DNA of 6,753 nucleotides. Source: Verrucomicrobiota bacterium. GTDB lineage: Bacteria; Verrucomicrobiota; Verrucomicrobiia; Limisphaerales; JADLHS01. Location of the stretch: positions 1 to 6,753 of the forward strand of contig SCTL01000719.1 in the NCBI GenBank assembly GCA_004297495.1, given 5' to 3'. The position numbers and the translations under genes are program-made. The number at the start of each line of letters is the position of its first letter. Position 1 is the stretch's first letter. Shown here piece by piece: positions 1 through 5,524 of this stretch. Under the pieces are notes generated by a model. The model ran no database searches. It was not told where the DNA came from and saw nothing but the letters and a program-made list of their open reading frames with translations.

Positions 1-893
1 CCCTCTGACTTCGGCAGCGGCGCGAGTCCCTTCTCGTAAAGCGTGTCAATCGTCTTCGCCCCGCGCAGCGGCAAATAAAATCCGCCCTCAGTCGCGCCGG
101 CGATTTGCTGGAGCAATGCCTCGTTCAAATGCGACTTCACCACATTGCCCGCATCATCGCGGACGTAATCCGTCCGGCCCTTTGCATCCTTGAAGCGCAA
201 CAACTCGCCCTCCGCCGTGCCGATGCCGACGGTGAAAATCTGCATGCCTTCCCGGGCGGCATTCTTCGCGGCGTCGAGCGCGCCCTCGTCGTTGTCCTCG
301 CCGTCGGTGAAAAGCACGAGCACTTTGAAATTGTCGCCCTCCTTGAACGCGCCGAGTGCCGTGTTGATCGCCTCGGCCAGCGCGGTGCCGCCTTGCGGAA
401 TGATGTTCACGTCCAGGGACTCGACGCTCTGGCGAAACGCGTTGTCATCAATCGTGAGCGGGCATTGCAGAAACGCGCCGCCCGCAAACGCCACGAGTCC
501 GAGCCGGTCTGACTTCGCCTGCTGCATCAAATCCATCGCGGCGAGTTTGGCGCGCTGCAAACGATTCGGCGCGATGTCTTCGGCCAACATGCTCTTCGAC
601 GTGTCAATCGCAACCACAATGTCCAGGCCTTTCTGCTTCGACTCTTCCCAAGTGAACCCCCATTGCGGTCGCGCGAGCGCAACGAGCAGCAGTGCGACGG
701 CAGCGGTGATGCAGGCGAACCGGAGTTTAGCTCTCGTTGCCGAGACGCCAGAGATCAACCCGGGCAACAACCGCGCTTGAATGAATTGCGTCATCAACCG
801 TTGGCGCTCACGCCACGCCCACCAGAAAAACACGGCGAGCGCCGGCGGAATCACCAGCAGCAGCCAGAGGATTTGTGCGTGGGCGAAATTCAC
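1..893 (-). CDS. batB: BatB-like VWA-domain membrane protein (3' end beyond window)
   Basis: This gene starts at a GTG (893-891) that overlaps the batA stop as GTGA, and it stays open for 297 codons to the left edge, so its C-terminus is missing. I translated it by hand. The N-terminus has two hydrophobic segments, at about residues 8-26 and 57-75. A VWA domain follows with a complete metal-ion-dependent adhesion site (MIDAS): DTSKS at residues 97-101 after IVVAI, a GGTALAEA threonine loop, and FTDGED. This is the layout of BatB in Bacteroides-aerotolerance operons, where VWA domains bind protein partners through a divalent metal. It follows batA directly and is probably translated by coupling. 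In related operons a TPR protein (BatC) or BatD often follows, but that lies outside the window. The family call is firm; the exact role in this organism is unknown. Confidence 0.9.
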   Translation of the reverse strand, partial: MNFAHAQILWLLLVIPPALAVFFWWAWRERQRLMTQFIQARLLPGLISGVSATRAKLRFACITAAVALLLVALARPQWGFTWEESKQKGLDIVVAIDTSKSMLAEDIAPNRLQRAKLAAMDLMQQAKSDRLGLVAFAGGAFLQCPLTIDDNAFRQSVESLDVNIIPQGGTALAEAINTALGAFKEGDNFKVLVLFTDGEDNDEGALDAAKNAAREGMQIFTVGIGTAEGELLRFKDAKGRTDYVRDDAGNVVKSHLNEALLQQIAGATEGGFYLPLRGAKTIDTLYEKGLAPLPKSE

Positions 894-1861
894 GGCAGCC
901 TCCTCAACACGGTTTGCCCGAGCGCAACCTCAACCAGCAGCACCGCCAGCCCAGTGGAAATGAACCAGCCAAACAATTCCGTGTGTTGCGCAAACTTTTT
1001 CACCTCGGCCTCGGTCTTCTCTAGCTTGTCAATCTCGGTATAGATTTGCTGGAAGTGTTCGGTGTTGTCGGCGCGATAAAATTTTCCGCCGGTCATTTTT
1101 GCAATCTGCTCCAACGTGTCTTCATCCGGCAGCAAGCCGGGGTTCAATCCCATTTGCAGCACTGCATCTTTGTTTCCCACGCCGATGGTATAAACTTTCA
1201 CACGCAGGGCCTGCGCGGCTTCGGCAGCAGTGAGCGGCGCAATCTTGCCCGCGTTGTTCGCGCCGTCAGTCATCAGGATCACGATTTTGCTTTTCGATTT
1301 CAGTTCACGCAGCCGATTCACCGCCGTCGAAAGCGCCGTGCCGATGGCGGTGTTGTCTTCGATCATGTGCAGGTGCAGCCGGTCAATGTTCTTCTGGAGA
1401 AAATCGTGGTCGAGCGTGAGCGGCGAACCGATGTAAGCGTTCCCGCCGAACACCACGAGGCCGATGCGATCGTTCGGGCGCTTGTCAATGAACTGCTTCA
1501 ACACCGCGCGCGCGATCTCGAACCGGTTCACACGCTGACGATTCACCACGAAGTCCGGCACTTCCATGCTGCCGGACAAATCGAACGCCACCACCATATC
1601 AATGCCGCTCGCCGTGGACTTGGTCGTGTCGAACTTGGTGAAACGCGGCTGCGCAAGCGCGATGATCAACAGCGCCAGCGCCAGCCAGCGCAGTGCGGCG
1701 AGAAATCCTCCCGCGCGCGATTTCGTGATGTCCTGCACGCCGCGCAGCAGTTGCACGGAAGAATAAACGAACGCCGGCGGCTGGCCGCGCCGGCCCTTCA
1801 ACCAGGCCGCCAGCGGCAGCAGCAGGAGCAACAGAAGCAAATATGGATGCGCAAACATCAT
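890..1861 (-). CDS. batA: BatA-like VWA-domain membrane protein
   Basis: This encodes a 323-residue protein of typical BatA length. The N-terminus is a very hydrophobic leucine-rich segment (about residues 7-20), and a second membrane segment lies at about 53-70. The VWA domain (about 88-280) has an intact MIDAS: DLSGS at 94-98, the IGTALST threonine loop near 175, and LMTDG at 196-200. A third membrane segment lies near the C-terminus (about 296-315). The expected topology is a membrane-anchored VWA domain of the type proposed to work with MoxR ATPases. The start ATG (1861) overlaps the upstream stop as ATGA, and a second ATG follows immediately, so either could be used. The stop overlaps the batB GTG. 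The family is clear from the motifs and the context; the client protein is not known. Confidence 0.93.
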   Translation of the reverse strand: MMFAHPYLLLLLLLLPLAAWLKGRRGQPPAFVYSSVQLLRGVQDITKSRAGGFLAALRWLALALLIIALAQPRFTKFDTTKSTASGIDMVVAFDLSGSMEVPDFVVNRQRVNRFEIARAVLKQFIDKRPNDRIGLVVFGGNAYIGSPLTLDHDFLQKNIDRLHLHMIEDNTAIGTALSTAVNRLRELKSKSKIVILMTDGANNAGKIAPLTAAEAAQALRVKVYTIGVGNKDAVLQMGLNPGLLPDEDTLEQIAKMTGGKFYRADNTEHFQQIYTEIDKLEKTEAEVKKFAQHTELFGWFISTGLAVLLVEVALGQTVLRRLP

Positions 1862-2457
1862 TTGAGTGCGGAGTGCGGAGTGCGGAGTGCGGAATTCTCG
1901 GAGCTGTCCGCGGCGCGCATCGGTTCGGTCTCTTCAACGAGCTGCACTGCCGACGCGTGTAACTCGCGCAATTCACTTTCGCCAGGTTCGTATTTCGCGA
2001 ACTTCACGAGGTCGCAGCTTTCGAGGAATCTGCCGAGACTTTCCTTCTGGTCGCTCGTGAGCAAATCCGTGCGCTGAAGTTCATGCAGAAACTCTTCGGT
2101 TGTGCGCTCGGGCGCGTGAAACTCAAAACGTTCTTCCAGGTAATGCCGGGCCGTGTCGGAAACTGCGATGACAAATGGTTTCGGCTGGGAGATGAGGCTG
2201 AGGGCCTCCAGCAATTTCATCTTCGCGCGGACATGCGGCGGCAACGGCGGTGTGACTAAAACACTTTCTTTTCGCTTCTGCCACCGCTTCCAAAGCAGAA
2301 CCGCTGCGGCGATGACAGCGAATGCAACCAGCGTCCACCACAGCCATGCCCAAGGATTCGGGATGTCCACCGGCGGCGCAATGTCGCGAATGTCGCTCGC
2401 CGGATTGGCGAGCGCAGGCGTGGCGGGAGCGGGATTGTTCGTGACGACCAAGGGCAT
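1858..2457 (-). CDS. DUF4381-type single-pass membrane protein of the Bat operon
   Basis: This 199-residue protein has a short proline- and alanine-rich N-terminus (residues 1-33) and one strong transmembrane segment (about 36-56, PWAWLWWTLVAFAVIAAAVL). A basic stretch (WKRWQKRK) marks the cytoplasmic side. A helical C-terminal domain follows, with the pattern SDTARHYLEERF...TTEEFLHEL...LGRFLESCDLVKFA. That pattern and the position between DUF58 and batA fit DUF4381-type proteins, which resemble the C-terminal part of BatD. The start ATG lies 2 bases after the DUF58 stop. The last residues (NSALRTPHSALK) are encoded by a GAGTGCG tandem repeat, so the native C-terminus seems to have been replaced or extended by repeat DNA. 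The stop overlaps the batA ATG. The biochemical role is unknown. Confidence 0.82.
   Translation of the reverse strand: MPLVVTNNPAPATPALANPASDIRDIAPPVDIPNPWAWLWWTLVAFAVIAAAVLLWKRWQKRKESVLVTPPLPPHVRAKMKLLEALSLISQPKPFVIAVSDTARHYLEERFEFHAPERTTEEFLHELQRTDLLTSDQKESLGRFLESCDLVKFAKYEPGESELRELHASAVQLVEETEPMRAADSSENSALRTPHSALK
1864..1891. repeat. 7-bp tandem repeat (GAGTGCG)x4
   Basis: There are four exact copies of GAGTGCG in a row, with a partial fifth (GA). They lie wholly inside the 3' end of the DUF4381-type gene and finish 3 bases before the batA start. From memory, runs of this repeat are scattered through some Verrucomicrobia genomes, where they yield peptides such as SALRTPHSA. Loss or gain of one unit would shift the frame of the upstream gene and remove its ATGA overlap with batA. 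Confidence 0.9.
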
Positions 2458-2459
2458 GA

Positions 2460-3416
2460 TTAACCTCGCAGCCTCCGCTTCTCGCGCGTTTCAAAAAACT
2501 TGGCCAGCGCCGCGCCGTAAGGCTGATCAGTGCGCAGTTGAATCGAATCAATGCCCGCCGAACGGAACAAGCGCGCGGTGTCCGCCTGCGCTTTGGCCTG
2601 ACGCTCGGCGAAGGCTGTGCGCCGTTTCGCATCACCGGTGTGAATTTCCACGACCTCGCCGGTCTCAGCGTCGCGGAGGACAAGCCGACCAAGCGGCGGC
2701 AGTTCCAGTTCGTAGCGATCCGTGATTTGCACCGCGACAACATCGTGCCGGCGATTCGTCTGCTTGAGCATGGTGAACGAAGCTTGCGCCAACGATTCGA
2801 GCAGCATCATTTGCGGACGCAGTTTCTTGCCGCCTTCACGCTTCGTTTCCGCCGGCGAGCCGAGGAAGTCGGACACGACAACGGCCACGGCTTTGTGCGA
2901 CTGCACGCGCAGCAAAAACTCCAACGCCCTGTTCAAATCCGTCCCGCGCCGCTTCGGCTCGAAGAACAGCACCTCACGAATGACGCGCAGGACGTGGCTG
3001 CGGCCTTTGCGCGGCGGGATGAATTTCTCCACCTCATCGCTGAAAAGGATGAGGCCAACCTTGTCGTTGTTGCGGATGGCGGAGAAGGCGAGCACAGAGG
3101 CGATCTCAGCGGCGAGTTCGCGCTTGGACTGGTCGCGCGAGCCGAACAGGCCCGAGCCGCTCACGTCCACAACGAGCATGAGCGTGAGCTCGCGTTCCTC
3201 GACGAACTTTTTGATAAACGGATGGTTCATCCGCGCGGTGACGTTCCAGTCAATCGCGCGCACGTCGTCGCCAGGCTGGTATTCGCGCACCTCGTCGAAG
3301 TTCATGCCCTGGCCCTTGAAGACGGAATGGTATTGGCCCGCGAGCGTTTCGGTCACGATGCGGTTCGTGCGCAGCTCGATCTGCCGGATTTTTTTGAGAA
3401 TCTCGCGGGGAATCAT
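2460..3416 (-). CDS. DUF58 domain protein with VWA-like fold (intact copy)
   Basis: This complete 318-residue DUF58 protein has the family hallmark YQPGDDVRAIDWNVTAR at about residues 46-62, followed by the FVEERE segment. A VWA-like MIDAS sequence, DVSGS, lies at 84-88 after LMLVV. No transmembrane segment is evident, so it is probably cytoplasmic. DUF58 genes normally sit directly after moxR and are thought to form part of the MoxR-VWA chaperone system. Here the gene is separated from moxR by about 2.1 kb holding a protease and a KilA-N segment. Its first 26 codons, plus the two bases before the ATG, are an exact duplicate of 4341-4420. I see no convincing Shine-Dalgarno sequence before ATG 3416; the upstream bases are A/T-rich and end the inserted segment. 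The stop TAA lies 2 bases before the next gene. Confidence 0.93.
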   Translation of the reverse strand: MIPREILKKIRQIELRTNRIVTETLAGQYHSVFKGQGMNFDEVREYQPGDDVRAIDWNVTARMNHPFIKKFVEERELTLMLVVDVSGSGLFGSRDQSKRELAAEIASVLAFSAIRNNDKVGLILFSDEVEKFIPPRKGRSHVLRVIREVLFFEPKRRGTDLNRALEFLLRVQSHKAVAVVVSDFLGSPAETKREGGKKLRPQMMLLESLAQASFTMLKQTNRRHDVVAVQITDRYELELPPLGRLVLRDAETGEVVEIHTGDAKRRTAFAERQAKAQADTARLFRSAGIDSIQLRTDQPYGAALAKFFETREKRRLRG

Positions 3417-3418
3417 GG
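3339..3418. repeat. 80-bp perfect direct repeat, downstream copy (start of intact DUF58 gene)
   Basis: Read base by base, this stretch is identical to 4341-4420, at an offset of 1002. It runs from two bases before the DUF58 start codon through codon 26. Identity stops sharply on both sides: 3338 is C against T, and 3419 is A against G. This copy continues into the complete DUF58 gene, so its downstream flank is the ancestral one. Confidence 0.97.
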
Positions 3419-3422
3419 AAAA

Positions 3423-4266
3423 TTATTTTTCTTTTGCACCCGGCAACGCCTTCAGATTCGACGAAGTCAAAACCTGCATCTGACGAATGGCGATTTGATT
3501 CAACCGTTTCAATCGTTCGCCTTGCGCCAATCCCATGTGAATGAATTCAGCGTTCATGCCCCTCCATGTTGGCGAGGACGATGAGTTGTTCAATGCCTGC
3601 ATAGTCGCGGACGTTGCCTTCCAGCTTGGGATTCGCGTCACGCCATTGGCGGGCGGTGTGGCCGAAGAGCGCGACATTGAGCAAATCCGCTTCGCTCGCG
3701 TAAGTGATGGCCGCCTGTGCAGGCGTGACCTCGGACGGAATCAGGGGCGCCTTCACCGCGTCGGTATGGATGCGATAATTCAGCTTCGAGAGCGTGCGAT
3801 TGAGATTCCAAGCGAGCGAGAGCCGACGGTTCTCGTCCTCTTTGAGCCGCTGGAATTCTTTGATGAGATAAAGCCGGAACTCGACGGAAATCCACGAGGC
3901 AAATTCAAACGCGATGTCCTTGTGCGCGTAAGTGCCGCCGTAACGCCCGGCGCTGGAAACGATGCCCACCGCACCAGTTTTCTCAATCCACTGCTTAGGT
4001 GTAAGCGTAAAACTGTTCAAACCGGCCTGAATTCTAATCCCGTCGAATTCGACGGGATTAAAACTGGGGTTGTTTAGCCGCTCCCAAACGCCGAGAAACT
4101 CCACCGTGTTGCGGTTTCGCAGCCAGTTACGGATAAGATCATCGAAGCGGTCGGCGCTCTTGAACCGGGCGATGTCCGTGAGGCTGATAAAATCTTGTTC
4201 CTTTTGGGAAACAATTGTGATGGCCGCCCCTCGAACTTCGATGATGGATTTCTTGGATTTGCTCAT
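3423..4266 (-). pseudogene. KilA-N domain DNA-binding protein, frameshifted near the 3' end
   Basis: The first frame runs from ATG 4266 to TGA 3547 (239 residues). The KilA-N region (about residues 25-135) has ISLTDIARF, IRNWLRNRNTVEFLGVW (45-61) and SAGRYGGTYAHKDIAFEFAS (105-124). A family-typical C-terminal part follows, with HTDAVK, EADLLNVALFG and ARQWRDANP. After NMEG (233-236) the expected continuation, MNAEFIHMG...LNQIAIRQMQVL, appears in another frame and ends at TAA 3423. Deleting one base of the GGGG run at 3559-3562 would give one 280-residue protein, close to what I recall for the family. KilA-N domains bind DNA and are common in phages and large DNA viruses; this stand-alone form is scattered through many bacterial phyla. 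The function is unknown; autoregulation through nearby palindromes is an inference. The start overlaps the stop of the leader ORF as ATGA. The break could also be a sequencing error or a programmed shift, and the truncated protein keeps the whole DNA-binding part. Confidence 0.82.
4035..4060. promoter_or_regulatory. 26-bp perfect palindrome inside the KilA-N gene
   Basis: This is a perfect inverted repeat centred on GAATTC (4045-4050), with arms TAATCCCGTC. It lies in the coding sequence and encodes NPVEFDGI at about residues 70-77; because of its symmetry both strands read NPVEFDGI. A near copy (23 of 26 bases) sits in the leader at 4302-4327. It is a candidate binding site for the KilA-N protein or a recombination site; neither role is shown. 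Confidence 0.6.
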
Positions 4267-4275
4267 GGTTCTCTA

Positions 4276-4303
4276 ATTATGGCGAATTCGCCACAATTCC
4301 CAA
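4276..4303 (-). promoter_or_regulatory. Possible KilA-N promoter overlapped by palindromes
   Basis: On the minus strand a CATAAT box (4281-4276) lies 16 bases after TTGGGA (4303-4298). These match the sigma-70 consensus at 5 of 6 and 4 of 6 positions. Transcription would begin only a few bases before ATG 4266, giving an almost leaderless message. The spacer holds the 14-bp palindrome 4280-4293, an arrangement suited to repression by the gene's own product. This rests on inspection only. Confidence 0.3.
4280..4293. promoter_or_regulatory. 14-bp palindrome before the KilA-N start
   Basis: TGGCGAATTCGCCA is a perfect inverted repeat centred on GAATTC, 14 bases upstream of the KilA-N ATG. It is a plausible operator because it lies in the spacer of the possible promoter. 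Confidence 0.45.
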
Positions 4304-4304
4304 A

Positions 4305-4322
4305 CCCCTCGAATTCGAGGGG
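4305..4322. promoter_or_regulatory. 18-bp palindrome near the upstream end of the inserted segment
   Basis: CCCCTCGAATTCGAGGGG is a perfect inverted repeat that begins 18 bases inside the segment boundary at 4340. With its flanks (4302-4327) it matches the intragenic palindrome at 23 of 26 positions. Two of the three differences are a paired C/G swap that keeps the symmetry. It is a candidate operator or end-recognition site. Confidence 0.5.
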
Positions 4323-4340
4323 ATTAACGCCAGGCACACT

Positions 4341-4420
4341 CGCGAGCGTTTCGGTCACGATGCGGTTCGTGCGCAGCTCGATCTGCCGGATTTTTTTGAG
4401 AATCTCGCGGGGAATCATGG
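4341..4420. repeat. 80-bp perfect direct repeat, upstream copy (broken DUF58 start)
   Basis: This stretch is identical to 3339-3418. On its upstream side it joins the protease end in a tight ATGA overlap, the normal junction type in this operon, so this flank is the ancestral one. On the other side it breaks off after DUF58 codon 26 into the inserted segment. Confidence 0.97.
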
Positions 4421-5524
4421 GACAGAATACTCTTCCATCAGTTTGTCGTTTTGATCCGTCCGCCATGCCCTTTGCAACTTCCATGAATCATCTTTGGTCG
4501 CGCGGCAAAGCAGATAATGATAGGCGGACGAATCACCATCCTTTCGGAAATTGAACGTGGCCGAGTTGGAAGAAACACCCGGAAATCCACACCATCCCTT
4601 TTGACCGTTTGCCCAGCCGGGCAACCTGCCAGCTTTCTTTATTTTCGACAGGTATGCCGTTCCCGTTTCAAAAACTTCGTCAACGAGTGGACCAACGCTT
4701 GTCTGCTTGAGATACATCACGCCCTTGGGGAAATTTAGTGTAACAAGATGTCGCGCCAAAAATTTTAGCCCTAATGCGTCAACATTCTCGCCTGCCAAGA
4801 CATTTAAGTTGGTGTAGCTCTTGCCATCCCAAACACATTCCGTCAACTGTTGCAATCCAGAATCGAGTCCTTTGACCGCACCTTTTTTGATTCGTCCATC
4901 CGCAAAAAAACCGGTGTCAATCTGCAAGCTGGTGTCTTTTCCTACGCCAAGGCCGGCATGTTGCATAACCGGGCCGTGCTCAGTGAGTTTTATCGGATAG
5001 GATTTCCCCAGCTCATTGGTATTTGTTAACTCAGGATTCAAGAAGCGCATTTTTCCCGCCTCGAAATCCAGTTGAATGCAGTGGTGCTTTAAGCAGTCCA
5101 TTCCGAGAATTCCCATGACGGGGCGACCACAACGAAAAGACAATTGGCCAAAATCAAAGGTGAAAATATTACTGCCAGTTATTAAGGGTGTGTTCCCTAT
5201 GTAGAGTTTCGGCTCGGCATAAACACCTGATTTTTGTTTCTCTTGAAGCGTTGCAACCGTTCTTGTGCCAAGACGCTTTCCTAATTTTGGTTCGAGAGAT
5301 TTGTCAATAAGGGTGAGGGGAAATCCTGTGTCTATGTTAAACAGCAAGTCTACGCCGTCTTCCGATCGGAGTGTCACGAATAATTCATTTCCTCTCCCGG
5401 CGTCGTGGTTGATAATTACATCAGCGGGGAGCAGCGATTGAATTGAGTCTGCCGTCGCATGAGAACACACAAACAACAGACTCAACAACCCGGCAAGCGT
5501 TTGAAGCTTTAAAACTATTTTCAT
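4415..5524 (-). CDS. Secreted retropepsin-like aspartyl protease (double DTG)
   Basis: This protein of about 369 residues starts at ATG 5524; a GTG one codon upstream (5527) is possible and gives 370 residues. Positions below use the longer form. It has a signal peptide with a basic start, the hydrophobic core LAGLLSLLFV (11-20) and a likely cleavage site after ATA (24-26), so it is probably exported. The first lobe has the catalytic motif NIDTG (64-68) and GILGMD (139-144). The second lobe has QIDTG (202-206) and GLKFLARHLVTLNF (253-266). The two lobes fit a pepsin-like pair of retropepsin units. The C-terminal part (about 285-370, with FRKDGDSSAYHY and AWRTDQN) resembles an extension I recall from Verrucomicrobia proteins of unknown function. 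The gene is visibly AT-richer than moxR and DUF58 and is not a usual Bat gene, so it was probably acquired. It nevertheless overlaps moxR and the DUF58 start. The substrate is unknown. Confidence 0.82.
   Translation of the reverse strand: MKIVLKLQTLAGLLSLLFVCSHATADSIQSLLPADVIINHDAGRGNELFVTLRSEDGVDLLFNIDTGFPLTLIDKSLEPKLGKRLGTRTVATLQEKQKSGVYAEPKLYIGNTPLITGSNIFTFDFGQLSFRCGRPVMGILGMDCLKHHCIQLDFEAGKMRFLNPELTNTNELGKSYPIKLTEHGPVMQHAGLGVGKDTSLQIDTGFFADGRIKKGAVKGLDSGLQQLTECVWDGKSYTNLNVLAGENVDALGLKFLARHLVTLNFPKGVMYLKQTSVGPLVDEVFETGTAYLSKIKKAGRLPGWANGQKGWCGFPGVSSNSATFNFRKDGDSSAYHYLLCRATKDDSWKLQRAWRTDQNDKLMEEYSVP

Larger units (their letters stand above)
3419..4340 (-). mobile_element. Candidate 922-bp KilA-N insertion cassette of unknown type
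   Basis: This segment lies exactly between the two copies of the 80-bp direct repeat. Upstream of it stand moxR and the protease with the beginning of a DUF58 gene; downstream stands a complete DUF58 gene. Removing one repeat copy plus this segment (1002 bp) restores a normal protease-DUF58 junction with an ATGA overlap. The segment holds only the KilA-N gene and about 74 bp of leader with two palindromes. I see no transposase, integrase, reverse transcriptase or terminal inverted repeats. An 80-bp target duplication is far longer than that of ordinary insertion sequences. Alternatives are a tandem-duplication or repair event that captured foreign DNA, or a metagenome assembly join through an 80-bp repeat. 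Confidence 0.55.
4263..4418 (-). pseudogene. Truncated DUF58 start fused in frame to the KilA-N leader (51-residue ORF)
   Basis: The ORF begins with the exact first 26 residues of the DUF58 protein (MIPREILKKI...VTETLA) and then reads into the inserted segment as SVPGVNPLEFEGFGNCGEFA and a short tail. The DUF58 domain proper is absent, so it cannot do the DUF58 job. Its ATG overlaps the protease stop (ATGA, 4418-4415), which is presumably the ancestral coupling site. Its TGA overlaps the KilA-N ATG (ATGA, 4266-4263), so ribosomes arriving from the protease could be passed to the KilA-N gene. It could act as a leader peptide or be only an insertion remnant. Confidence 0.7.

Noticed and set aside
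1599..1976. A minus-strand frame of 125 codons across the DUF4381-batA junction
   Set aside because: It overlaps two well-supported genes in another frame and gives no recognisable domain. It matters only as the frame reached if the 7-bp repeat slips.
1046..2077. Long plus-strand open frames opposite batA, DUF58 and the other Bat genes (for example 1046-2077 and 2538-3584)
   Set aside because: They are antisense shadows of GC-rich genes. They have low-complexity Arg/His/Gln-rich products, no domain, and lie opposite clear VWA and DUF58 motifs.
4280..4322. CRISPR repeats, a riboswitch or tRNA-like structure in the KilA-N leader
   Set aside because: Only two unequal palindromes are present, with no regular spacer pattern and no conserved RNA fold that I can recognise. 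DNA-binding sites are the simpler reading.
3419..4340. Classical insertion sequence or integron cassette
   Set aside because: There is no transposase, integrase, attC-like site or terminal inverted repeats, and the 80-bp duplication does not fit known insertion-sequence families.
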